43,028 nucleotides of DNA from Anaerolineaceae bacterium. GTDB lineage: Bacteria > Chloroflexota > Anaerolineae > JAAYZQ01. Location: NCBI GenBank assembly GCA_012514775.1, contig JAAYZQ010000322.1, positions 1-43,028 on the forward strand. The letters run 5' to 3'. The notes beneath the pieces are model-generated. The model was not told where the DNA came from. It searched no databases and saw only the letters and a list, made by a program, of their open reading frames with translations. Within the stretch, counting starts at the first letter, position 1. Each line of letters begins with the position of its first letter. Both the position numbers and the translations under genes were made by a program. This document shows positions 24,575-31,071 of this stretch, piece after piece.

Positions 24575-25900
24575 TCACGGCTGCACGATGGGCAGCGTGA
24601 GAAGGGCGTGAGGCACGACCAGCACGTCCAGACCCTGCCCTTTCAGGCCCGATCTTGGGTCCAGGGGGCCATCGCCCATCGCCTGGCGCACCATGTCGAA
24701 AGCGGCCTGCATGGTGGGTGCCGGCAGGAACTTGGCCGAACGGACCAGGTCGGCGTCCTGGGCACCCACGACGATGACCGGGTTCTTTTCCAGGACCTTG
24801 GCCATGACAAAGGCGCGCTGCTGGCCGGGCGGATAGCCGTTCCGGCGCGCGTCGTCCAGGATGAACTGGACGTCGGGGGCTTCTTGCATGGCCTTCAGAA
24901 ACCGCTGCTCGCCCACGCCCTCGCCCGCGCCTTCGCCGCAGGGCGCCGGGACGATGAAAAAGCCGCCGGGCTTGACCACCGGCGTCGGCGCAAAGAACAG
25001 GTAACTGGCCGCGCGGCTGGCCTGGTAAAGGTTGGCATCCTTGGGAAAGCCGACGCCCGCCACGGCCACGTCGTACTGGCGCGGCACGGGCACCTCGTAG
25101 AGGGTCTTGGCAAAGGCCACCAGCTCCTGGAAGGTTGCTTCCGGCTCGCCTGCACGGACAAAGACCACCCGCTTTTCGTCGTCCTGCACCACGTTGAGGA
25201 TAAAGCGCAGCCCGGCGCGCCGCGCCGCCTCGGTGATGGCCTCGTGGAAGGGGTTGCCTTCGACCCGGGCCAGGCGCGTGCCGGGATGGTCGATCATGGC
25301 CGGTCCGTGGGTGTAGGCGATCATGGCCTCGCCCGCGGCGCCCACGGCCAGCGTCTTGCGGCCGCCGGAATAGCCGGCGTACTGGTGCGGCTCGACAATG
25401 CCGGTCGCAATCAAAATGTCCGCCTCGTAGGCGGCGCGATGGACCGAGAGGGGGATGCCGCTCGCCGTGGTGCCCAGGTCGACGAGGGCCTCGGGATTCA
25501 ACGGCTCGTTGTCGACCACGCGATAGCGCTCCACCACGCCCAGGCCCAGCTTGGCCACCTTTTCCTCCCGCGTGCTGGGACGGTGCAGGCCGATGCCACA
25601 CAGCAGGGTGATGTCGTCGTCCCGCACGCCCGCGGCTGCCAGCTCGGCCAGCAGCGGCGGTACCAGCAAATAGTCGGGGCTGGCGCGCGTGATGTCGGTA
25701 AAGACGATGCAGGCCTTGTCGCCCGGTTTGGCCAGCTCGCGCAGCGGAGGAGAATTGACGGGGCCGGCCACGGCCTCGGCCACGGCCGCCGGCACGTCCT
25801 GGATGGGCGGCACGACCCTGGACTCGGCGACGTCACACCGCCAGCCCGCCGGCAACTCGAAGCTCAGCTTACCTCTGTCAAACGGGACCTGGAATGTCAT
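24575..25900 (-). CDS. larA: Nickel-dependent lactate racemase family protein
   Basis: A 441-residue LarA-type (DUF2088) protein. The four residues that in Lactobacillus LarA hold or surround the nickel-pincer cofactor are present with constant spacing: His106 (GLHRP), His172 and Lys182 (EPHQYAGYSGGRK) and His198 (YTHGP). The family interconverts D- and L-2-hydroxyacids; placement before glcF-glcD suggests that it supplies the stereoisomer used by the oxidase. The cofactor synthesis genes larB, larC and larE are not in the window. The start ATG 25900 has AGGAGC upstream. The leader of about 125 bases contains a hairpin and a short ORF. Substrates other than lactate are possible, since many LarA homologues act on other hydroxyacids. 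Confidence 0.9.
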   Translation of the reverse strand: MTFQVPFDRGKLSFELPAGWRCDVAESRVVPPIQDVPAAVAEAVAGPVNSPPLRELAKPGDKACIVFTDITRASPDYLLVPPLLAELAAAGVRDDDITLLCGIGLHRPSTREEKVAKLGLGVVERYRVVDNEPLNPEALVDLGTTASGIPLSVHRAAYEADILIATGIVEPHQYAGYSGGRKTLAVGAAGEAMIAYTHGPAMIDHPGTRLARVEGNPFHEAITEAARRAGLRFILNVVQDDEKRVVFVRAGEPEATFQELVAFAKTLYEVPVPRQYDVAVAGVGFPKDANLYQASRAASYLFFAPTPVVKPGGFFIVPAPCGEGAGEGVGEQRFLKAMQEAPDVQFILDDARRNGYPPGQQRAFVMAKVLEKNPVIVVGAQDADLVRSAKFLPAPTMQAAFDMVRQAMGDGPLDPRSGLKGQGLDVLVVPHALLTLPIVQP

Positions 25901-25902
25901 GA

Positions 25903-26001
25903 TCAGCTCCTATGCTTCCAACGGTCGCAATGCGCGCTGCGAAAACGCACAACGCCCTGGCTTAACAGGGCGTCATCCACAAAAACGTCGCAAGAAGCCA
26001 T
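25903..26001 (-). CDS. Candidate 32-codon leader ORF upstream of larA
   Basis: An ATG at 26001 opens a 32-residue frame (begins MASCDVFVDD, ends RWKHRS) that stops two bases before the larA ATG. It has no good Shine-Dalgarno. The hairpin at 25953-25972 is inside it. It may be chance, or a leader peptide coupled to larA translation. Confidence 0.25.
   Translation of the reverse strand: MASCDVFVDDALLSQGVVRFRSAHCDRWKHRS
25953..25972 (-). promoter_or_regulatory. Hairpin in the larA leader
   Basis: CGCCCTG (25953-25959) and CAGGGCG (25966-25972) form a 7-bp stem with a 6-base loop. On the minus strand it is followed by TTGTGCGTTTTCGC. It lies between the predicted larA promoter and start codon, so it may be an attenuator; alternatively it terminates arfB transcripts. 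Confidence 0.5.
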
Positions 26002-26031
26002 CGGTGGCCTGGACACTGTACTTTTGTTCAC

Positions 26032-26060
26032 ATTATACCACGGCGAGCCCGGGGCGACAA
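26032..26060 (-). promoter_or_regulatory. Promoter of the larA operon
   Basis: On the minus strand TTGTCG (26060-26055) and TATAAT (26037-26032) are 17 bp apart. Transcription would start about 125 bp before larA. Confidence 0.7.
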
Positions 26061-26095
26061 AAAAGCGGCTCTCCAAGGCCAATGCACGCACGCCC

Positions 26096-26530
26096 TTACC
26101 AGTCCTCTTCCACGGGCCCGCGGTGCCTCTTGATCTGGCCGCGGCGTTTCTTTTGCTCCAGGCGCTGTTCCCGGGAGGCCGCCGTGGGCCTGGTGGCCCT
26201 TCGCCGCTTGCGGCGGGCCAGGGCGCGGCGCATCAGCTCCTGGAAGCGCTCCACGACCTCCTGGCGGTTGCGCCATTGGCTCCGTTCGGATTGGGAGACG
26301 ACGTGCAAGACCCCGTCCGAGTCGACATAACCGGAAAGGCGGCTCAGCACACGGGCGCGTTGCTCGTCGTCGAGGCTGGGCGAGCGGGCGACGTCAAAGA
26401 GCAGCTCCACCCGGGTGGACGACTTTTGCACGTGCTGGCCGCCGGGCCCGCTGCTGCGCGAGAAGCGGAACTCGAGCTCCGAGAGGGGGATTTGGACCCT
26501 GTCGTCGACTGCGATAATCTCGCCGTCCAT
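26096..26530 (-). CDS. arfB: ArfB-type alternative ribosome-rescue factor (peptidyl-tRNA hydrolase)
   Basis: A 144-residue protein with the class I release-factor catalytic motif SSGPGGQHVQK (GGQ at 30-32) and a long basic C-terminal tail rich in Lys and Arg (about 104-140), which in ArfB/YaeJ enters the empty mRNA channel of stalled ribosomes. It has no stop-codon recognition domain. It hydrolyses peptidyl-tRNA on non-stop complexes. The start ATG 26530 gives the usual family N terminus, but its own ribosome-binding site is weak. A short frame with a perfect Shine-Dalgarno starts at 26563, in the same frame, and stops at TGA two codons before. A consensus promoter lies at 26584-26612. Confidence 0.93.
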   Translation of the reverse strand: MDGEIIAVDDRVQIPLSELEFRFSRSSGPGGQHVQKSSTRVELLFDVARSPSLDDEQRARVLSRLSGYVDSDGVLHVVSQSERSQWRNRQEVVERFQELMRRALARRKRRRATRPTAASREQRLEQKKRRGQIKRHRGPVEEDW

Positions 26531-26533
26531 GGG

Positions 26534-26563
26534 TCATATCCCAAAGGGGACGGTTGCCGGCAT
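26534..26563 (-). CDS. Nine-codon upstream ORF in frame with arfB, ending in UGA
   Basis: ATG 26563 follows AAGGAG at ideal distance and encodes MPATVPFGI before TGA at 26536-26534. The arfB ATG comes after one more codon (TGACCCATG) in the same reading frame. Initiation here followed by termination and re-initiation could set arfB output; UGA readthrough would give an N-terminally extended protein. Confidence 0.4.
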   Translation of the reverse strand: MPATVPFGI

Positions 26564-26583
26564 CTTGTTCTCCTTCTGGCGCG

Positions 26584-26612
26584 AGTATAACACAGGCACA
26601 CGGCAGCGTCAA
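26584..26612 (-). promoter_or_regulatory. Promoter of arfB
   Basis: On the minus strand TTGACG (26612-26607) and TATACT (26589-26584) are 17 bp apart, close to consensus. Confidence 0.75.
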
Positions 26613-26615
26613 GGC

Positions 26616-26774
26616 AGTCGCGCCCCATGCCTATGGCTGCTGCCAGGCCGGTCCTGTGGCCTGGGATCGCCGAGCGCCGGCTCGGCGTTTTCTCCCTACG
26701 CGCAACTTGCCGAGCTGGCGCTCGGCGGTCCCAGAGGCTGCCAGGTGACCATACAGTAGTCGCGCCCCATGCCT
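26616..26774. repeat. Hairpin-rich element bounded by 17-bp direct repeats
   Basis: The 415-bp gap between arfB and recD2 contains AGTCGCGCCCCATGCCT twice, at 26616-26632 and 26758-26774. Between the copies lie CCAGGCC/GGCCTGG, then CGCCGAGC/GCTCGGCG (26668-26687) followed by TTTT, and a related hairpin GCCGAGC/GCTCGGC (26709-26726). No ORF is plausible inside. It resembles a small non-autonomous palindromic element or a duplicated regulatory segment. The first internal hairpin looks like an intrinsic terminator on the plus strand, yet no plus-strand gene precedes it. Confidence 0.6.
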
Positions 26775-26791
26775 GAGCAGTTCTGGCCGGT

Positions 26792-26820
26792 TTGACGCGC
26801 CCTGCTGCTTTTGCTATAAT
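26792..26820 (+). promoter_or_regulatory. Promoter of recD2
   Basis: TTGACG (26792-26797) and TATAAT (26815-26820) are 17 bp apart. It begins 17 bp after the second direct repeat of the upstream element. Confidence 0.75.
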
Positions 26821-26945
26821 GCGGGCTGCCGGGATGCCACGCCCTTTGCCTGGCGGGCGGATCGGTGCGCAGGAAGTTGCAGGCCGGCGGACCCTGGTGC
26901 CGGGCTCTCGCCCTGCGCGGTACTGGAAACGGAACGGGTGAGTCT

Positions 26946-29207
26946 TTGTCTGAATCGCTGGTCGGAACCGTCGAGCGGCTGACATTCTACAGCGCGGAAA
27001 CGGGCTACACCGTGGCCCAGGTGACGCCCGAGGGCCGCGCCTATACCGTCACGGTCGTGGGCAACCTGTTGGAGGTGCGGCCGGGCGAGACGCTGCGGCT
27101 GGAGGGCGAGTGGAAGGAACACGCCCGCTACGGCCGCCAGTTCCAGGTGGAGCGCTATACCACCGTCCTGCCGGCCACGGTGGACGGCATGGAAAAGTAC
27201 CTCGGCTCCGGCCTCATCAAGGGCATCGGCCCGGTGACGGCCAAGCGCATCGTGCGCCGCTTCAAGGCCGACACGCTGGACGTCATCGAGAACCAGCCCG
27301 AGCGCCTGCTGGAGGTGTTGGGCGTGGGCAAGCATCGCCTGGCCCTCATCCGCGCTGCCTGGGCCGAGCAAAAGGCCATCCAGGAGGTGATGCTCTTCCT
27401 GCAGAGCCACAACGTCAGCACCTCCCACGCCGTCCGCATCTACAAGACCTATGGCGACGCCAGCATTGACGTGGTGCGCAGCAACCCCTACCGCCTGGCC
27501 CAGGAGGTGTACGGCATCGGCTTTCTCACCGCCGACAAGATCGCCCGCGAGCTGGGGCTGGCTCCCGACAGCCCGCAGCGGGTGCAAGCCGGCATCGCCT
27601 ACACCCTGAGCCAGATGGCCGACGACGGCCACGTCTACGCGCCCCAGGGCGAGCTGATCCACGAGAGCACCCGCATCCTGGAGGTGGCCCCCGACCTGGT
27701 GGCCCAGGGCATCGAGTCGCTGGCGGCCGACTATACCGTCCGCGTGGAGCCCCTTTCGCCGGCCGCCGGCAACGGCAGCGCCGAGGGAGCCGTGGATTCG
27801 CCGGCCCCGGAGGCCCCCGCCGACGAGCCGCCGGCGCTGCACCTCCTCCAGGAAGAGCGCGCCATCTACCTGGCGCCCTTTTACTACGGCGAGATCGGCG
27901 TCGCCAACCGGCTGCGGGCCCTCCTGGGGGCGGAGGAGAGCAGCCTGGCCTTTTTCCAGGACGCCAACCTGGATCGGGTCTTTGACCACCTGGCCGCCCA
28001 GGAGGGGCTGGCGCTGAACGCCGGGCAGCGCCTGGCCGTCGGCACCGCGCTGACCAACAAGGTGGCGGTGCTCACCGGGGGCCCGGGTACGGGCAAGACC
28101 ACGGCCACGCGCACCATCATCCGCCTGCTGGAGTCCAGAGGCTTTCGCTATGCCCTGGCGGCCCCCACCGGTCGCGCCGCCAAGCGCCTGGCCGAGGCCA
28201 CCGGCCGCGAGGCACGGACCATCCACCGCCTGTTGGAGTTCAAGCCGCGGCAGGGATTCCAGTTCCAGCGCAACGAGGACAATCCCCTGGAGCTGGACAT
28301 GTTGATCGTGGACGAGGCCAGCATGCTCGACCTGCTCCTGGCCAACCACCTCCTCAAGGCCGTCCCCCCGGGCAGCCACCTGCTCCTCGTCGGCGACGTG
28401 GATCAACTGCCCAGCGTCGGCGCGGGCAACGTCCTGCGCGACATCATCGATTCGGGGGTGGCGGCGGTGGTGTGCCTGACCGAGATCTTTCGCCAGGCGG
28501 AGGGCAGCCTCATCGTTGAAAACGCCCACCGCATCAACCGCGGCGAGATGCCCCTCTTCAGCCGGCAGGCCACCGATTTCTTTCTCTTTCCGGCCACGGA
28601 TTCGGAGCAGGCCGCGGACCTGGTGGTCGACCTGGTGCAAAACCGCATCCCGCGCCGCTTTGGCTTTGACCCCCTGGGCGAGATCCAGGTGCTCTCGCCA
28701 CTGCACCGCGGGGCTGCCGGCGTGGGCGAGCTGAACCGCCGGCTCCAGGAGGCGCTGAATCCGCCGCTGGAGGGCAGGCCGGAGTATCGCCGCGGGGCCC
28801 AGGTCTTTCGCCTGGGCGACCGGGTGATGCAGACGCGCAACGACTATGACCGCGAGGTCTTTAACGGCGACATGGGCTGGATCACGGCGGTGGACGCGGT
28901 GAACCAGGCGATGACGGTCCGCATCGACGGGCGCGACGTGGAGTACGAGTTCTCGGACCTGGACGAGCTGGTCCACGCCTATGCGGTCAGCGTGCACAAG
29001 AGCCAGGGCAGCGAGTACCGGGCCGTGGTGGTGCCGGTGCTTACCCAGCAGTACATGATGCTCCAGCGCAACCTGCTGTACACTGCCATCACCCGGGCCA
29101 GGGAGCTGGTGGTGCTGGTGGGCAACCGCCGGGCCATCGCCATTGCCGTGCGCAACTATAAGATCGCCGAGCGCCACACGGCGTTGGACTTGCGCCTCCA
29201 GCGCTAG
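26946..29207 (+). CDS. recD2: RecD2-type ATP-dependent DNA helicase
   Basis: About 753 residues from TTG 26946. The N-terminal OB-like segment begins at SLVGTVERLTFYSAETGYTV, as in other RecD2 proteins, so I prefer this TTG over GTG 26865, which would add 27 atypical residues. Next come helix-hairpin-helix repeats (LIKGIGPVTAKRIV; YGIGFLTADKIA), then superfamily 1 helicase motifs: Walker A GGPGTGKTT (about 377-385), Walker B IVDEASMLD, motif III VGDVDQLPSVGAG, and motifs V/VI HKSQGSEY and YTAITRARELV. RecD2 is a 5'-3' helicase acting without RecBC, linked to repair and replication-fork stability. A Pro/Ala/Glu-rich loop (about 280-300) interrupts the N-terminal part. It has its own promoter. 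Confidence 0.93.
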   Translation: MSESLVGTVERLTFYSAETGYTVAQVTPEGRAYTVTVVGNLLEVRPGETLRLEGEWKEHARYGRQFQVERYTTVLPATVDGMEKYLGSGLIKGIGPVTAKRIVRRFKADTLDVIENQPERLLEVLGVGKHRLALIRAAWAEQKAIQEVMLFLQSHNVSTSHAVRIYKTYGDASIDVVRSNPYRLAQEVYGIGFLTADKIARELGLAPDSPQRVQAGIAYTLSQMADDGHVYAPQGELIHESTRILEVAPDLVAQGIESLAADYTVRVEPLSPAAGNGSAEGAVDSPAPEAPADEPPALHLLQEERAIYLAPFYYGEIGVANRLRALLGAEESSLAFFQDANLDRVFDHLAAQEGLALNAGQRLAVGTALTNKVAVLTGGPGTGKTTATRTIIRLLESRGFRYALAAPTGRAAKRLAEATGREARTIHRLLEFKPRQGFQFQRNEDNPLELDMLIVDEASMLDLLLANHLLKAVPPGSHLLLVGDVDQLPSVGAGNVLRDIIDSGVAAVVCLTEIFRQAEGSLIVENAHRINRGEMPLFSRQATDFFLFPATDSEQAADLVVDLVQNRIPRRFGFDPLGEIQVLSPLHRGAAGVGELNRRLQEALNPPLEGRPEYRRGAQVFRLGDRVMQTRNDYDREVFNGDMGWITAVDAVNQAMTVRIDGRDVEYEFSDLDELVHAYAVSVHKSQGSEYRAVVVPVLTQQYMMLQRNLLYTAITRARELVVLVGNRRAIAIAVRNYKIAERHTALDLRLQR

Positions 29208-29239
29208 CAGCCTGTCGGAGAAGGGAGCGATTCTCGCTG

Positions 29240-29285
29240 GTAGTAACGACTTCAGTCGTTTCTAGATGGCTAAAGCCATTACTAC
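29240..29285. repeat. Bipartite cruciform repeat
   Basis: GTAGTAA (29240-29246) pairs with TTACTAC (29279-29285). Inside are two perfect small hairpins, ACGAC-TTCA-GTCGT (29246-29259) and ATGGC-TAAA-GCCAT (29266-29279), so the whole can fold as a three-way junction. It sits between the convergent recD2 and pcm stops, where it could also act as a bidirectional terminator. The form is that of an interspersed palindromic repeat. Confidence 0.75.
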
Positions 29286-29292
29286 GAACCTG

Positions 29293-29922
29293 CTAGCCCT
29301 CGACGAGGGCGTGGTCGCCGGTCAGGGGGACAAAGAGCACGCCGGTGACGTTGCGCTTGTTGAACCTGGTTTTCTTTTTGCTGATCTCCCACAGCGTCTG
29401 GTAGCCGCCGGGGGGGCCCACCGGGACGACGAGCTTCCCGCCGTCCTTGAGCTGCGCCAGCAACGGTGGGGGGATCTCGCGGGCGGCGGCGGTGACGACG
29501 ATGGCGTCGTAGGGGGCGTGCTCCTCCCAGCCAAAGTAGCCATCGCCGCAGCGCACCCAGACGTTGCCGCAGCCGAGGCGGGCCAGCCGCTCGCGGGCCT
29601 GGATCGCCAGGGCCTCGATGATCTCGACGGTGTATACCTCTGCCACGATCTCGCCCAGGATGGCCGCCTGGTAGCCCGAGCCCGTGCCGACCTCCAGCAC
29701 GCGATGGCCGGGTTTCAGCTCCAGGAGCTGGGTCATGAGGGCCACGATGTAGGGCTGGGAGATGGTCTGCCCGAAGCCGATGGGGAGGGGATGGTCGGCG
29801 TAAGCCTGCGGGCGATACTGGGATGGCACGAACTCGTGGCGGGGTACACGCTCCATGGCGTCCAGCACGTCTTGATCCGTCACGCCACGGCGACGGATCT
29901 GGCGCTCTACCATCATCTCCAT
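29293..29922 (-). CDS. pcm: Protein-L-isoaspartate O-methyltransferase
   Basis: A 209-residue enzyme, the usual length for Pcm. It transfers a methyl group from S-adenosylmethionine to L-isoaspartyl residues in aged proteins, starting their repair. The SAM-binding motif I is VLEVGTGSGYQAAIL (about 95-109), with the family segments PIGFGQTISQPYIVA before it, and YDAIVVTAA (post I) and LKDGGKLVVPVG after it. The start ATG 29922 has GGAGGGGGAGA upstream; ATGs a few codons later are alternatives. It is monocistronic and convergent with recD2, with the cruciform repeat between them, and it has its own promoter shared back-to-back with the amidase gene. Confidence 0.94.
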   Translation of the reverse strand: MEMMVERQIRRRGVTDQDVLDAMERVPRHEFVPSQYRPQAYADHPLPIGFGQTISQPYIVALMTQLLELKPGHRVLEVGTGSGYQAAILGEIVAEVYTVEIIEALAIQARERLARLGCGNVWVRCGDGYFGWEEHAPYDAIVVTAAAREIPPPLLAQLKDGGKLVVPVGPPGGYQTLWEISKKKTRFNKRNVTGVLFVPLTGDHALVEG

Positions 29923-30035
29923 TCTCCCCCTCCCGGCTGACGCAAGGCACCCGCTCCGGGGTCACCGGCCATGCCGTCCCGCGGTCGACCTGCCACCCGC
30001 GGCGCGTCCGGGGAGCCCCGGCCACTATGACGTAT

Positions 30036-30064
30036 ATTGTATCACGTTCGGCGGCCGGTGACAA
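30036..30064 (-). promoter_or_regulatory. Promoter of pcm
   Basis: On the minus strand TTGTCA (30064-30059) and TACAAT (30041-30036) are 17 bp apart; the start codon is about 114 bp downstream. Confidence 0.7.
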
Positions 30065-30111
30065 GTCTGGCTCAAGACCGTCGAGGAGCGCGGGTCCTGT
30101 GGTGGGCCGGT

Positions 30112-30140
30112 TTCGCGATTCGCAGCATTCATGCTATAAT
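30112..30140 (+). promoter_or_regulatory. Probable promoter of the nitrilase-family gene
   Basis: TATAAT at 30135-30140 is perfect; the -35 position (TTCGCG, 30112-30117) is poor. Confidence 0.5.
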
Positions 30141-30189
30141 GGTCGGCGCTGCCTGCCTGGCCGCGACCTGACCGTGGAAGGAGGAACCC

Positions 30190-31005
30190 ATGGAGCTCAA
30201 GATCGCCCTGGCCCAGATGAACGTGGCCCTGGGCCAGCCAAAACAGAACGAGGAAATGGCCCGCAGCCTGGTGGCCCGGGCGGCCGACGCCGGCGCCCAG
30301 TTGGCCGTCCTGCCCGAGCTCTGGTTCGCGGGATATGACCTGGCCCATGCCGGCGAGGTTGCCGCTGCCCTGGACGAGGGCCCCTTTGCCCTCATGGCCG
30401 AAATGGCCCGGGAGCATGGGCTCTACCTGGTGGGCACATCGCTGGAGTCCAATCCAGACGGCCTGCCCTACAACACGGCGGCGCTGTTCAGCCCCGAGGG
30501 CGAGCTGGCGGGGGCCTATCGCAAGGTGCACCTCTGGGCACCCATGGGCGAGGTGGAGCACATGACGCCCGGCAGGGAGCTGCCTGTCTTTGACCTGCCC
30601 TGGGGCCGCACGGCGCTGGCCATCTGTTACGATCTGCGCTTTCCCGAGGCCTTTCGCTGTTTCGCCACGGCCGGCGCCCGCCTGGTCATCATTCCCGCCG
30701 AGTGGCCGGTCAAGCGCGTTGAGCACTGGCGCCTCTTTTTGCGGGCGCGGGCCGTCGAGAACCAGTTCTTCCTCGCCGGCTGCAACCGCTCGGGCGTGGA
30801 CCCGGACCCGGAGGGCACGACCTATGGCGGATACTCGGCCGTATCCGATCCGTGGGGCAACCTCCTGGTCGAGGGCACCATGGAGCCGGATCTGATGTTC
30901 GCCACCCTGGACCTGGACGAGGTGGACAAGGCCCGCAGCCTCTTTCCCTTCCTGGCGGACCGGCGGGCGGACCTGTACGGGCAGGCAGGGGAGCACTCGA
31001 TCTGA
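30190..31005 (+). CDS. Carbon-nitrogen hydrolase (nitrilase superfamily, omega-amidase-like)
   Basis: A 271-residue protein with the complete catalytic triad of the superfamily: Glu43 (LPELWFAGYD), Lys112 (YRKVHLW) and Cys146 (AICYDLRFPE). The family hydrolyses amides or nitriles of small carbon-nitrogen compounds; the length and the CYDLRFPE motif resemble Nit2/YafV omega-amidases, which act on alpha-keto-glutaramate or alpha-keto-succinamate, but carbamoylputrescine and other amides cannot be excluded. GGAGG stands before ATG 30190. purB follows after 66 bp on the same strand, with a small hairpin between them. The exact substrate is not readable from sequence. Confidence 0.88.
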   Translation: MELKIALAQMNVALGQPKQNEEMARSLVARAADAGAQLAVLPELWFAGYDLAHAGEVAAALDEGPFALMAEMAREHGLYLVGTSLESNPDGLPYNTAALFSPEGELAGAYRKVHLWAPMGEVEHMTPGRELPVFDLPWGRTALAICYDLRFPEAFRCFATAGARLVIIPAEWPVKRVEHWRLFLRARAVENQFFLAGCNRSGVDPDPEGTTYGGYSAVSDPWGNLLVEGTMEPDLMFATLDLDEVDKARSLFPFLADRRADLYGQAGEHSI

Positions 31006-31020
31006 CGGGCACTGCCCGGC

Positions 31021-31049
31021 GGAAGGGATGCGGACGTCGCTGCCCTTCC
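31021..31049 (+). other. Hairpin between the amidase gene and purB
   Basis: GGAAGGG (31021-31027) and CCCTTCC (31043-31049) form a 7-bp stem. No T tract follows, so it is more likely a processing or pausing site than a terminator. Confidence 0.35.
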
Positions 31050-31071
31050 ATCCTTAGCGAGGAGGACCGCC

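Noticed and set aside
24540..25601. Upstream extension of the glcF frame through larA
   Set aside because: The part before ATG 24539 is Arg/Gly-rich shadow sequence of larA, and a good ribosome-binding site marks the ATG.
26668..26691. Terminator of a plus-strand gene
   Set aside because: There is no plus-strand gene upstream of it in this gap; it is better treated as part of the direct-repeat-bounded element.
26814..29177. 787-codon minus-strand frame opposite recD2
   Set aside because: All helicase motifs are on the plus strand; the antisense frame has low-complexity Gly/His/Val composition and covers the recD2 promoter.
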